Origin: Devosia sp. FJ2-5-3 | GTDB lineage: Bacteria; Pseudomonadota; Alphaproteobacteria; Rhizobiales; Devosiaceae | Reading direction: 5' to 3' | DNA: 64,000 nt | Assembly (NCBI RefSeq): GCF_029201545.1 | Contig: NZ_CP104007.1 | Location: 434,001 to 498,000 of the forward strand | Shown here: positions 55,104-63,601 of the stretch, in pieces | Numbering within the stretch: position 1 is the stretch's first letter | Layout of the letters: each line of letters opens with the position of its first letter | Translations under genes and position numbers: made by a program | Notes under the pieces: model-generated | Database searches by the model: none | Seen by the model: the letters and a program-made list of their open reading frames with translations, nothing else | Told to the model about the DNA's origin: nothing

Positions 55104-55769
55104 TCAGATGGTCTGGGGATGCAGGGCGAAGATACCGGCCGGCACAAGGGCCTGCGCGCCCATGTCGGGCACCTCATATTCGGCAAGCAGCGTCAGGTCA
55201 TCGCGCGGGAGATCGCGGCGGTACGGATCACCAATGAGAATTATTGTGCCACGCCCTGCGTGTTGGCGGAGGAGGGGCAGGGATGTGGCGGCCACCGCAG
55301 CATCGTAGAAAACATCGCCGGCCAAAACGATGTCCGCCTCGGCCAGCGGGTCATCGACGCAGGTTAGGGCGATGCCATTGGCCTTAGCGTTCAACTGGCA
55401 GGCGATGCGTCCGATGGGGTCGGGCTCAAAGGCGCTGACCGATCCGCCGGCCTTGGCGGCGGCAATGCCCACCAGCCCCGATCCGGCGCCGAAATCGAGC
55501 ACTGTCTTCCCCGCCACGACTTCTGGATGGTCAGCGAGGTAGAGGGCGAGGGCCGAGCCGCCTGCCCAGGCATAGGCCCAATAGGGCGCGATATCTTCCC
55601 GGCCCTGTTCGCCCAACCAGGTTGTGATCCGGCTCTGTGGCGTGGGGCGATAAAGCGAAATGTCCGGGCGAAAGGGGAGTGGCGTCAGTTTCAGGCGCTG
55701 GCGGATGAAATTGTCCGGTGAGAGGCCTATTCGGGCAGCTGGCAAGCATCCACCCATTTGTTGCCGCAT
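55104..55769 (-). CDS. Class I SAM-dependent methyltransferase, MTF16/ETF-beta-lysine type
   Basis: A 221-residue methyltransferase with motif I VLDFGAGSGLVGIAAAKAGG and post-motif VSAFEPDP. The catalytic-site block ADIVLAGDVFYD has the D-x-x-Y motif of METTL20/MTF16 protein lysine methyltransferases. The N-terminal RPDISLYRP and APYWAYAWAGGSALALYL are also typical of this group, which in some alpha-proteobacteria methylates the beta subunit of electron transfer flavoprotein. That target is an inference. Its start overlaps the end of the ybaK-type gene by up to 43 bases; the exact start is uncertain (ATG 55769 or 55757). Confidence 0.78.
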   Translation of the reverse strand: MRQQMGGCLPAARIGLSPDNFIRQRLKLTPLPFRPDISLYRPTPQSRITTWLGEQGREDIAPYWAYAWAGGSALALYLADHPEVVAGKTVLDFGAGSGLVGIAAAKAGGSVSAFEPDPIGRIACQLNAKANGIALTCVDDPLAEADIVLAGDVFYDAAVAATSLPLLRQHAGRGTIILIGDPYRRDLPRDDLTLLAEYEVPDMGAQALVPAGIFALHPQTI

Positions 55770-56194
55770 AGTTGGGCCAGCCGCTCGACGCTGAGCTTTA
55801 CGGAGGCATGAGTGTCTCCGCCGGCCGGGATGACAAGATCATAGATCTTGAGAGACGTGTCGAGAAAGATCGGCAAAGGGGCAGGCAGGCCGAACGGGCA
55901 GACGCCGCCGACCGCGTGACTGGTCAGCCTCAGGACATCCTCGGCGCCCAGCATGCGGGGGCGGCCGCCAAAGGCCGATTTCGATTTCTGATTATCGAGG
56001 CGCGCATCGCCGCGGGTGACCAGGAGAAATTCCTCGTCGCGGACACGGATGCAGAGCGTTTTCGCGATCTGGCCGGGCTCGACCCCATGGACCTCGGCCG
56101 CCAGCGGGACGGTGGCCGTGGAGGCATCTGTGGTGATGACTGCGAGATCGGGCGCACGCACGGCAAGGTCGTCGCGGACGGAATGAAGGCTCAT
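55727..56194 (-). CDS. YbaK/EbsC family aminoacyl-tRNA deacylase-like protein
   Basis: A 155-residue YbaK-fold protein. AKTLCIRVRDEEFLLVTRGDARLD and the GGVCPFGLPAPLPIFLD segment are hallmark sequences; members hydrolyse mischarged tRNAs in trans. The start ATG 56194 lies eight bases after the MOSC gene on the same strand. Substrate specificity (Pro, Cys or another) cannot be told by eye. It is part of an ispA-MOSC-ybaK-methyltransferase run. Confidence 0.88.
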   Translation of the reverse strand: MSLHSVRDDLAVRAPDLAVITTDASTATVPLAAEVHGVEPGQIAKTLCIRVRDEEFLLVTRGDARLDNQKSKSAFGGRPRMLGAEDVLRLTSHAVGGVCPFGLPAPLPIFLDTSLKIYDLVIPAGGDTHASVKLSVERLAQLCGNKWVDACQLPE

Positions 56195-56201
56195 GACAAT
56201 C

Positions 56202-56843
56202 TCAGAAAAGGCTGGAAAGGCGGGTTTCGTATTTGAAGCGGGTTTTCTCGCGGATTGGCGTCGTGACCGCGCGGCGCAGGAAATCGAGGGGGATATCCTT
56301 GACGACATCATAGGACATGAGTTCGGCCACGCTGATGCGTTCGCCGCCATAGGGAAGGATATCCACCGCCATACCGGCCTCGACCGGGCCAGGGGCGAGA
56401 ACCCGACAATAAGCGCCGGGGCGCAGGGCACGATGGAAGCGCTTGACCCAGCGCGGATCGCCCATCTTGGCGGCAAAGGTCATGCACGGGGTACGGTGAT
56501 AGGTGACTTCGAGCAGGACCTCGCCGATGGTAAAGCGATCGCCGATGCAGATCGTGGCGCTGTCGGCACCCGAAATAGTGAGGTTTTCGCCGAAATGGCC
56601 GGGAGCCGGCGCATAGCCGAGTTCGCCTGCCCAGAAATCATAATCATCCTGGAAATAGACATAGATGGCCTGATCGAGGCCGCCATGGTGCCGGCGATCG
56701 AGGATAGCGTCGTCAGGGATGCCCTGCGCGGTGATGACGACCGGGCCGGCGACCGGCTCCTTGAAGATGCCGGTTTTGGCCTGGTGGCCGGGAATGGGCC
56801 GGGGATGTCCGATGGAAACGCCGATCAGCTGGCCGGTGCTCAT
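56202..56843 (-). CDS. MOSC domain-containing protein (YiiM-like)
   Basis: A 213-residue protein with the MOSC beta-barrel: DDAILDRRHHGGLDQAIYVY, then FGENLTISG, then VTYHRTPCMTFAAKMGDP, where a Cys stands at the expected molybdenum-cofactor position. YiiM-type proteins reduce N-hydroxylated compounds in E. coli. It overlaps ispA by four bases (ATGA) and is followed directly by the YbaK-type gene. Confidence 0.87.
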   Translation of the reverse strand: MSTGQLIGVSIGHPRPIPGHQAKTGIFKEPVAGPVVITAQGIPDDAILDRRHHGGLDQAIYVYFQDDYDFWAGELGYAPAPGHFGENLTISGADSATICIGDRFTIGEVLLEVTYHRTPCMTFAAKMGDPRWVKRFHRALRPGAYCRVLAPGPVEAGMAVDILPYGGERISVAELMSYDVVKDIPLDFLRRAVTTPIREKTRFKYETRLSSLF

Positions 56844-57742
56844 TTTTCGCGGCTGCCGAAATAGCGGGCGGTGGCGCGCAAGCCGTCGGCGCGGGGGCCG
56901 AAGGTGCGGAGATATCCCAGAGCTTCGTTGATGATGGCGTCGAGCCGCTTCCGGGCGCCGTCGACGCCCAACTGCGCCACGAGGGTCTGCTTGCCCTTGC
57001 CCTCGTCCTTGCCGGTAGCCTTGCCCATGGCCTCCGGCGTGGCGGTAACGTCCAGAATGTCGTCAGCCAGCTGGAAGGCGCGCCCGGCGGCTTCGGCATA
57101 GGCGGTGAGGGCGGAGAGGGGACGTGGCTCGACGCCGCCGAGGATTGCCCCCATGCGGACGCTGGCGCGGATCAGAGCGCCGGTTTTCATCGACTGCATG
57201 ATGGCGATGTCGCCTTCCGAGAAACCGCCCTGTTCGCCCTCGATGTCGCGCATCTGCCCGCCCACCATGCCCCCCGAGCCACTGCCGGAGGCCAGTTCTG
57301 TCACAAGGGCAATGCGCACGGCGGGGTCGGGATGCGTGGCGGGATCGGCGAGGATGGCAAAGGCCTGGGTGAGCAGGGCATCACCGGCAAGAATGGCGGT
57401 GGCGTCATCAAAGGCCTTGTGCACGGTCGGGCGGCCGCGGCGCATGTCATCGTCATCCATGGCGGGCAGATCGTCGTGGATCAGCGAATAACAATGAACC
57501 ATTTCGATGGCGAGCCCGGCGCGGAGGGCCGCCTCGCGCGGGACCGAAAATATGGCTGCGGCCTGGCGAACCAGCAGCGGGCGCAGCCGCTTGCCGCCCT
57601 CGAGGCTGCCATGGCGCATGGCGGCCACTAGGCGCTCGGCGACAGGACCGGGGCCCGACAGGCCGGGTCCGCTCAGGATTTCGGAAAGCCCGGCTTCCAC
57701 GGCGCGAGCACAATCGGCACTGTCGGCGGCAAAATCATACAT
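56840..57742 (-). CDS. ispA: Farnesyl diphosphate synthase / polyprenyl synthetase
   Basis: A 300-residue trans-prenyltransferase. The first aspartate-rich motif is YSLIHDDLPAMDDDDMRRG near residues 80-98, with the DDxxxxD insert typical of bacterial IspA. The second is FQLADDILD. Length fits farnesyl diphosphate synthase (about 300). It supplies quinone and undecaprenol synthesis. It is the first gene of a four-gene minus-strand run and divergent from mtgA, with a short 78-base gap. Confidence 0.9.
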   Translation of the reverse strand: MYDFAADSADCARAVEAGLSEILSGPGLSGPGPVAERLVAAMRHGSLEGGKRLRPLLVRQAAAIFSVPREAALRAGLAIEMVHCYSLIHDDLPAMDDDDMRRGRPTVHKAFDDATAILAGDALLTQAFAILADPATHPDPAVRIALVTELASGSGSGGMVGGQMRDIEGEQGGFSEGDIAIMQSMKTGALIRASVRMGAILGGVEPRPLSALTAYAEAAGRAFQLADDILDVTATPEAMGKATGKDEGKGKQTLVAQLGVDGARKRLDAIINEALGYLRTFGPRADGLRATARYFGSREK

Positions 57743-57820
57743 GAGATGTTGCTAGCCAATTGGCACGGGGGCGACAAGGGTGGACTTGGCCGCTGGCGCT
57801 TCTGAGGCTATCAGAACTGC

Positions 57821-58534
57821 ATGGCACGAGCACGCAAACGCGGAATTTGGCGGGCGATCCGCATTTTGATCGGCGCGCTCGCCGTGCTGGGGGCAATTCC
57901 GTTGGTGCTGACGCCGGCCTATATCTTCATCGACCCTGTCTCGGTGCCGATGATAGAGCGCTATCTCACCGGGCGGCCCGTGGTGCGCCAGTGGCGCGAT
58001 ATCGATGCAATCTCCGACCGGCTGAAGGCCTCGATCATTCTCTCCGAGGACGGGCAGTTCTGCCGGCACTGGGGGATAGATGTGGGCGCCCTTCGGGAAG
58101 AGCTGGACAATGTGCTCAGGGGCCGGCCGGCGCGCGGGGCCTCGACCATCACCATGCAGGTGGCGCGAAATCTCTTTCTCACCAACCACCCCAATCATTT
58201 TCGCAAGGCGCTGGAAATCCCGCTGGCGCTCTATATCGACCTCGTCATGCCCAAGAAGCGGATCATGGAGATCTATCTCAACATCGCCGAATGGGGGCCA
58301 GAGGGAGAGTTCGGGATCGAAGCAGGGGCGCGAAGGGCGTTCGGGCGCGAGCCGCAAAATCTGGACTGGCGGACGGCGTCGCTTCTGGCGGTGACATTGC
58401 CCAATCCGCTTCTGCGCAACCCGGCCCGGCCGAATAATGGGCTTAGCCGGATCGCGGGGATCGTCGAGGATCGGGCTCGCCAATATGGGGAGCGGGCGTC
58501 CTGTGTCGGCGAGAACGGACGGCTGGCGCTCTAG
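57821..58534 (+). CDS. mtgA: Monofunctional biosynthetic peptidoglycan transglycosylase
   Basis: A 237-residue GT51 enzyme. A single N-terminal membrane segment (ILIGALAVLGAIPLVLTPAYIFI) anchors it in the inner membrane. The catalytic Glu is in ILSEDGQFCRHWGID near residues 71-85 and the second motif is GASTITMQVARNLFLTN near 109-125. It polymerises lipid II into glycan strands. The stop codon TAG is formed by the first bases of a palindromic repeat element. Confidence 0.94.
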   Translation: MARARKRGIWRAIRILIGALAVLGAIPLVLTPAYIFIDPVSVPMIERYLTGRPVVRQWRDIDAISDRLKASIILSEDGQFCRHWGIDVGALREELDNVLRGRPARGASTITMQVARNLFLTNHPNHFRKALEIPLALYIDLVMPKKRIMEIYLNIAEWGPEGEFGIEAGARRAFGREPQNLDWRTASLLAVTLPNPLLRNPARPNNGLSRIAGIVEDRARQYGERASCVGENGRLAL

Positions 58535-58638
58535 AGCATTTCACCGCGTCGTTGACGCGGTGAAATCACTCCAAGTCCTTGTTTTGTCGCGCTTCCGAAC
58601 CGGAAAAGTGGTGTCCACTTTTCCTGGAAACGCTCTAG
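58531..58638. repeat. Composite palindromic repeat of Rhizobiales type between mtgA and tyrA
   Basis: A 108-base element with outer arms CTAGAGC (58531-58537) and GCTCTAG (58632-58638). Inside are two perfect hairpins: ATTTCACCGCGTC with GACGCGGTGAAAT (13 bp, 58538-58566) and GGAAAAGTGG with CCACTTTTCC (10 bp, 58602-58624). It folds like a two-armed cloverleaf. The GGAAAAGTGG unit resembles dispersed extragenic palindromes known from rhizobial genomes. Both ends supply TAG stop codons, mtgA at the left and tyrA at the right. Confidence 0.8.
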
Positions 58639-59606
58639 GCGTCGTCGCCGCCGCCGTGTTCGCGCACGATTGGGGTTTGAGGGGCCGGCGGCTGCTCATG
58701 GGGGCGGCCAAAATCAGGGGCGGCCGTTTCCTGGCCCGCATTGATGATCGAGCGGCGGATGGCGCGGGTGCGGGTGAAGAGGTCTTCCAGGGCAGGACCG
58801 TCGCCCACGCGCACGGCGCGCTGCAGCATGGAGAGATCCTCGAGGAAGCGGCCGAGCATTTCGAGAACCGCATCGCGATTGGTCAGGAAAATGTCCCGCC
58901 ACATGACCGGATCGGAGGCGGCGATGCGGGTGAAATCGCGAAAGCCCGATGCGGAGAACTTGATGACTTCGGACTGCGTAGCGGTTTCGAGATCAGCCAC
59001 GGTGCCCACGATATTATAGGCGACGAGATGGGGGATGTGGCTGGTAATGGCCAAAACCATGTCGTGATGGCCCGCTTCCATGCATTCGACCATCGAACCC
59101 ATTGCCTTCCAGAAGGCGACGAGCTTTTCCGTTGCCTCGGGCGGCACTTCCGGGCCGGGCGTGAGCACGCACCAACGGCCGGCAAAGAGCTCAGGGAAGC
59201 CGGCGGAAGGGCCGGAATGCTCGGTTCCGGCTATGGGATGGCCGGGAATGAAATGAACGCCGGCGGGGACGTGTGGGCCGACGACCTTGAGCACATGCTC
59301 CTTGACCGAGCCGACATCGGAAAGAATGGCGCCCGGCTCCAGAGCAGGGCCAATTGCCTTCGCCAGGCTGTCATAGGCGCCGACCGGGGCGCAGAGAATC
59401 ACGAGGTCGGCACCGCGAACCGCCTCGGCCGCATCGAGCGTGTAGATGTCCCCCAGGCCAAGTTCGCGGGCTTCGTCCAGCGTTTCCTGGCGGCGGGTAG
59501 CGATGGAAATGGTCTCGACCAGTCCTTGACGACGGGCGGCCAGGGCGATGGAGGAGCCGATAAGGCCGATGCCGATCAGCGCCAGCTTGCGAAAATGTGC
59601 ACTCAT
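58635..59606 (-). CDS. tyrA: Prephenate dehydrogenase (TyrA/TyrC type)
   Basis: A 323-residue NAD(P)-dependent enzyme for tyrosine synthesis, oxidising prephenate or arogenate. The Rossmann motif LALIGIGLIGSS is near residues 8-19. The substrate-binding block VGSVKEHVLKVV precedes FIPGHPIAGTEHSGP, and the helical dimer domain has TSHIPHLVAYNIVG. It starts on the last base of the hisC stop (TGATG). The C-terminus has a Pro/Gly-rich tail of about 30 residues ending at the repeat element. hisC-tyrA is a common alphaproteobacterial arrangement, reflecting aminotransferase use in Phe/Tyr synthesis. Confidence 0.93.
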   Translation of the reverse strand: MSAHFRKLALIGIGLIGSSIALAARRQGLVETISIATRRQETLDEARELGLGDIYTLDAAEAVRGADLVILCAPVGAYDSLAKAIGPALEPGAILSDVGSVKEHVLKVVGPHVPAGVHFIPGHPIAGTEHSGPSAGFPELFAGRWCVLTPGPEVPPEATEKLVAFWKAMGSMVECMEAGHHDMVLAITSHIPHLVAYNIVGTVADLETATQSEVIKFSASGFRDFTRIAASDPVMWRDIFLTNRDAVLEMLGRFLEDLSMLQRAVRVGDGPALEDLFTRTRAIRRSIINAGQETAAPDFGRPHEQPPAPQTPIVREHGGGDDA

Positions 59607-60697
59607 CAGCCAGCCACCATGGATTTGAGGATCGTCGCCACGGCGCGCATGTCTGCCTCGGTGCCGATGGAGATGCGCAGGCCCGTGGGAATGGAATAGG
59701 ACTGGCCGATCTCGCGGACGATGTAGCCGGCGTCCATCAGTGTCGAGAAGGCTTTTGCGGCAAGGGCTTCATCGGCGAAGAGGGCCATGACGAAATTGGC
59801 CTGGCTGGGCACGATGCGGATCTGGTTGGAATTGAGTTCGGCAACCAGCCAGTCGCGCCAGCTTGCATTGTGCTCGCGCAGCTTGACGGTGAACTCGACG
59901 TCCCGTGCCGCCGCCGCACCCGCCAGCTGGGCCGGCAGATTGACGTTGAAGGGCCCGCGAATGCGGTTCAGCGCGTCGATCAGATGGTCCGGCCCGTAGA
60001 GCCAGCCAATGCGCAGGGCTGCGAGGCCCATCTTGGAGAAGGTGCGGACCATGACGACGTTATTCGCCTCGGCGACGAGGTCGGCGCCGATGGAGAAATC
60101 GGCGGCGGTGACATATTCGGCATAGGCGTTGTCGACGACAAGAAGGATGTCCGGGCGCAGGCCGGCATGGAGCCGCCTGACTTCGCTGTCGGAAATATAG
60201 GTGCCGGTAGGGTTGTTCGGATTGGCCAGCCAGACGATTTTGGTGCGCGGCGTCACCGCTGCGAGCAGAGCGTCGACATCTGCGGTGTAGTCGTTCTCGT
60301 CGGCAAGCACGATGCTCGCACCGGCCGCGCGGGTAACGATGGGATAGACCGAAAAGCCGTAGCGGTTCATGACCGCCTCGTCGCCCTCGCCGAGATAGCA
60401 CTGGGCCAGAAGGTGCAGCAAATCGTCCGATCCATTGCCGCAGACGATCAGGGCGGGGTCGAGGCCATGCACTTCGCCCAGCGCTTCGCGGAGGAGACGG
60501 GACCCACCATCGGGATAGATCTCGAGCCTGGTCGCGACGCCGGAATAGGCCTCGATAGCCTTGGGGCTGGCGCCCAGCGGGCTCTCATTGGACGAGAGCT
60601 TGACGGCATGGGTGCCCGGTGCGGCGGATTTTCCCGGCACATAGGGGGCAATGTCGAGGATGCCGGGCTGCGGCTGGGGATGGTTCGGAAGGGACAT
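59606..60697 (-). CDS. hisC: Histidinol-phosphate aminotransferase / aromatic aminotransferase
   Basis: A 363-residue class II PLP aminotransferase. VKLSSNESPLGASPKAIEAY is the family start. NGSDDLLHLLAQCYLGEGDEAV, WLANPNNPTGTY and VMVRTFSKMGLAALRIGWLYG (with the PLP lysine) are all present. The ATG at 60697 was chosen because the frame upstream reads through a terminator region. Coupling to tyrA suggests it also serves tyrosine and phenylalanine formation. Confidence 0.93.
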   Translation of the reverse strand: MSLPNHPQPQPGILDIAPYVPGKSAAPGTHAVKLSSNESPLGASPKAIEAYSGVATRLEIYPDGGSRLLREALGEVHGLDPALIVCGNGSDDLLHLLAQCYLGEGDEAVMNRYGFSVYPIVTRAAGASIVLADENDYTADVDALLAAVTPRTKIVWLANPNNPTGTYISDSEVRRLHAGLRPDILLVVDNAYAEYVTAADFSIGADLVAEANNVVMVRTFSKMGLAALRIGWLYGPDHLIDALNRIRGPFNVNLPAQLAGAAAARDVEFTVKLREHNASWRDWLVAELNSNQIRIVPSQANFVMALFADEALAAKAFSTLMDAGYIVREIGQSYSIPTGLRISIGTEADMRAVATILKSMVAG

Positions 60698-60796
60698 GTC
60701 TGGTTCGCGCAGGCAAGGAAAAGCCGGGCGGACCATAGTGAAAGCCGAAGCCAAAGGCAAAACTTCTATGCGGCGCGAGGCGAGTGCAACGCTTTT

Positions 60797-60824
60797 GCAA
60801 AAGCCCCCGGTTGGCCGGGGGGCT
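60797..60824 (-). terminator. Rho-independent terminator of the flavoprotein operon
   Basis: AGCCCCCGG and CCGGGGGGCT form a 9-bp stem with one bulged base (60802-60824), followed on the minus strand by TTTTGC. It lies just past the stop of the third gene of the flavoprotein operon. Confidence 0.72.
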
Positions 60825-60833
60825 GGAGTATCG

Positions 60834-61409
60834 TCAGGATTGGAGGAAAGCCGCGAGCTCTGGTTCGGGCACAAGCGTCACCGAGGCGCCAAGCTGCTCG
60901 AGCTGCGCCAACCGATCGGCTGAGGGCATGTCGCGATAGGCGAGCACGGTTTCGACGCCGGCCAGTGATGGCTCGAAGGGCATATCCTTGAGGTTTTGCG
61001 GCAGGGTGGCGTCAATGGCTACGACCCTTTGCACCTTGTCGGGGAAAAACGACGCGGCAATCAGCGCCACGAAACCGCCTTCGCCCGCTCCGAGCAGACC
61101 GATCTTGCGCTGGCCATAGCGCTCGAACGTCTCCTCGATCAGCAGTTCAAGCTGATAGAGGCCGTCGCCCAGGGTCGACAATTCCGGCTGGTCGAGGGGG
61201 CCGATGTACCAGAAATAGCCCTTGGTGATGCCACTGCCGCCAGCGGACTGGGCACGCGGCGAGCGTATGGCGATTTTCGTGGTTTCGTCGCCCAGAAGTT
61301 CGCCGAGAGCCTCGGCGCTTTCCATGACTTCAAAACGGTCATGGAGGATGAGAAACGGCGCGCCGTCGGGCGCGCCTGTCCGGATTGTGTGGAGAAAGCT
61401 GCGGGACAC
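60834..61409 (-). CDS. Alpha/beta-hydrolase-like protein lacking the nucleophile serine
   Basis: A 191-residue protein with alpha/beta-hydrolase features: an N-terminal strand FLILHDRFEV, a dimer-type helix region QLELLIEETFERYGQRKIG and the nucleophile elbow followed by GGFVALIAASFFPDKVQRVVAID. At the elbow the sequence is GAGEGG, so Gly109 replaces the Ser of G-x-S-x-G. No other Ser or Cys is placed to act, so catalysis by the usual triad looks lost. Translation starts with GTG right after the cytochrome stop (TAAGTG). It is the third gene of the flavoprotein operon and may bind substrate or have a structural role. Confidence 0.65.
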   Translation of the reverse strand: MSRSFLHTIRTGAPDGAPFLILHDRFEVMESAEALGELLGDETTKIAIRSPRAQSAGGSGITKGYFWYIGPLDQPELSTLGDGLYQLELLIEETFERYGQRKIGLLGAGEGGFVALIAASFFPDKVQRVVAIDATLPQNLKDMPFEPSLAGVETVLAYRDMPSADRLAQLEQLGASVTLVPEPELAAFLQS

Positions 61410-61808
61410 TTACTCGGTGACCTCGCAAGCGCTGATCCAGCCCAGGACCGCGTCGATCTCGGCCTGCTTCAGGCTTCCGGCGGGCGGCATCTGTGTGCCG
61501 ACACCGCCAACGGATTCGTGGGTGCCGAGAAGCTTGTGTGCCAGATAGCTGAGTTCGGTGTCGCCGGGCGTGACGCGCGGCATGTCCGGCAGCTCGGCGC
61601 TGGCGATATTGACGAGATAGTCGTAGCCCGAGCCCTTCTGGAACGAAACGCCGGAGCCGGGGGATGCATTGTTGTGGCAAGCCACGCACTTCTTGGACAA
61701 GACCGGCTCGGCCTCGGCGGTATAGGTTTCGAGGCATGTTGCGGCAAAGGCGGCCGAACTGCCGATGATCATGAACGCGGTGGTTGCCGCCAGGCGAAGC
61801 GTCTTCAT
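61410..61808 (-). CDS. Periplasmic c-type cytochrome
   Basis: A 132-residue mono-heme cytochrome c. The signal peptide MKTLRLAATTAFMIIGSSAAFA is cleaved after residue 22. Heme is bound by CVACH (Cys41, Cys44, His45), and Met107 in GTQMPPAG is the probable distal ligand. Cys25 and Cys128 may form a disulfide. It is encoded 56 bases after the Tat-exported flavoprotein gene and is the likely electron acceptor for it. The ATG at 61808 has AAGGAG upstream. Confidence 0.9.
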   Translation of the reverse strand: MKTLRLAATTAFMIIGSSAAFAATCLETYTAEAEPVLSKKCVACHNNASPGSGVSFQKGSGYDYLVNIASAELPDMPRVTPGDTELSYLAHKLLGTHESVGGVGTQMPPAGSLKQAEIDAVLGWISACEVTE

Positions 61809-61864
61809 CTTCTGCTCCTTGGTGATCCGGGGCCGGACCGGCCGACCCCGGAGGTTGGTTTGTC

Positions 61865-63565
61865 TCAAGCCTGCTTGGCGGCGTGTTCGCCGGCTATGTA
61901 GCCAAAGGTGATGCCGAGGCCGAGCGTGCCGCCACCGCCAAGATAGCTCTTGCCCGAGGGCGAGGCCGAAGCGTTGCCGGCGACATAGAGACCGGGGATC
62001 GGCTCGTCGCGCACGTTCAGAACCTGAGCGTTGACGTCGAATACCGGGCCACCCTTGGTGTCCAGTGTGCCCGCGCCGAGCAGAACCGCGTAGTACGGCC
62101 CTTCGTCTGCAATCGGCGCCATGTAGGGGCTTGGCAGGCCGCGATCGTATGGAACGGCGTGGAAGTAGGCATCGATCGGGGCTTCACCGCGGTGGAAGTC
62201 CTCGTCCTTGCCGGCGATGGCAAACCCGTTATAGCGCTCGATGGTGGCCTTGAGGCTTTCAAGGAAGTCGTCGGCGAGCTTGTAGGTACCCAACTGCTCG
62301 GCCAGCGAGTCGAAGCGCGCCTGGATGTTCGCGGTCAGCTCTTCGAGATTATTGCCGGTGATCACATAGGCCGGCAGGTCAGCGCCAACCTTGGGGATCA
62401 TGTTGCCCGGCATCTTGCGGGCTTCTTCGTCGAAGATGAAGATCTGGTAGAGGTTCGGATAGTCGCCGCGCCACTGATCGTATACCTGGTGCGACCGCGT
62501 ACGCTCCGGATAGACGTATTTCTCGTCATACATGCGCTTGCCGTACTTGTTCACCGAGATCGAGCTGTCGCCGCCCTGGAAGAACACGCCCGACGGAACG
62601 CTCGAGAACTGAAGCACTTCTTCGAGCACGACCTGCTGGTTCCAGGCTTCGTTGAGGTTGCCCAGCTTGACGCCCAGTTCGGCCGACATGTTGATGAGGT
62701 CACCCTCATTGGTCGGCACGGCGCAGCCGCCCATGACCGGGGTGCGCAGGAACTGCGTGCGCATGTGATGGTTGTGAGTGAAGCCACCCGTGCCGAAGAT
62801 CACGCCCTTCTTGGCGCGGATGCGGGTGGTGCCTTCGGGAGTGTCGACTTCGACGCCGACGACGCGACCGGTGTCATCCTTGATGATGCGGCTGACCCGG
62901 TTCTCGGTGCGGATGTCGCCGCCCTTTTCCTCGACATAGGCCGACATGAACTCGATCATGTGCGCGCCAAAACCGGTCTGGCCGTCATTGTTGACGGCGA
63001 TCTGGCGGCCACGGATGTCGTTATTCTCGGCGATCTGGCCATGATAGTCGGGGGCCGGCTTGCCGTCCCAGGAGAGGAAGGTGAAGACAGGCAGCGCGCC
63101 TTCGTCGTTGAGTGTGTGGAACACCCGGGCGGCATTGTCCCAGAATGCATTGAGCTGGGCCCAATGGTGATCGGTCATGCCGAACTGGGGGTGGTTGTCC
63201 CGGTAGAGTTCGGGGAAGGACACGCGCGATACGTAGCGCAGGAAGTCTTCCTTGTTGTCCTTATAGCCGTGCGCTTCCATCCAGCGGTTATTGGGGACCC
63301 AGGAGCCGCCGCCAGACTTTCCGGTGGTGCCGCCGATGAAGGCCGCCTTCTCGAGAACGACGACGCTTGCGCCATTGTCCAGTGCGCCAATGGCACCGGC
63401 GAGAGCGGCGCCACCCGAGCCCGCCACAACGACGTCGAACTCTTCGTCCCATTCCTGCGCCTGGGCGCTGGTCACGGTAACCGCACCGAGTGCAGTGCTT
63501 GCTGCGCCGAGACCGGCGGCCTTCATGAACCCGCGACGGGACACGCGACTCTTTTCAGTAGACAC
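61865..63565 (-). CDS. Tat-exported FAD-dependent oxidoreductase (KstD/fumarate-reductase flavoprotein family)
   Basis: A 566-residue flavoprotein. The N-terminus carries a Tat signal (SRRGFMKAAG near residues 10-19, then a hydrophobic stretch to SAQAQ near residue 36). The FAD-binding motif is VVVAGSGGAALAGAIGAL. AFIGGTTGKSGGGSWVPNN and the end YLGGGGTLGLGITFGYIAGEH resemble 3-ketosteroid dehydrogenases, unlike typical fumarate reductases. The GTG at 63565 is used because AAGGAGG lies eight bases upstream; an in-frame ATG at 63619 is not preceded by one. With the cytochrome c it forms a periplasmic dehydrogenase. Substrate unknown (steroid-like, aromatic or alicyclic are options). Confidence 0.87.
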   Translation of the reverse strand: MSTEKSRVSRRGFMKAAGLGAASTALGAVTVTSAQAQEWDEEFDVVVAGSGGAALAGAIGALDNGASVVVLEKAAFIGGTTGKSGGGSWVPNNRWMEAHGYKDNKEDFLRYVSRVSFPELYRDNHPQFGMTDHHWAQLNAFWDNAARVFHTLNDEGALPVFTFLSWDGKPAPDYHGQIAENNDIRGRQIAVNNDGQTGFGAHMIEFMSAYVEEKGGDIRTENRVSRIIKDDTGRVVGVEVDTPEGTTRIRAKKGVIFGTGGFTHNHHMRTQFLRTPVMGGCAVPTNEGDLINMSAELGVKLGNLNEAWNQQVVLEEVLQFSSVPSGVFFQGGDSSISVNKYGKRMYDEKYVYPERTRSHQVYDQWRGDYPNLYQIFIFDEEARKMPGNMIPKVGADLPAYVITGNNLEELTANIQARFDSLAEQLGTYKLADDFLESLKATIERYNGFAIAGKDEDFHRGEAPIDAYFHAVPYDRGLPSPYMAPIADEGPYYAVLLGAGTLDTKGGPVFDVNAQVLNVRDEPIPGLYVAGNASASPSGKSYLGGGGTLGLGITFGYIAGEHAAKQA

Positions 63566-63601
63566 GAACTTTCCTCCTTGGACTGCACTTGGACGTGCGT
63601 G

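Noticed and set aside
57760..58437. A 225-codon plus-strand frame overlapping mtgA
   Set aside because: It starts before mtgA in another frame, shows no domain and has Arg/Gly-rich shadow composition. MtgA has clear GT51 motifs in the frame chosen.
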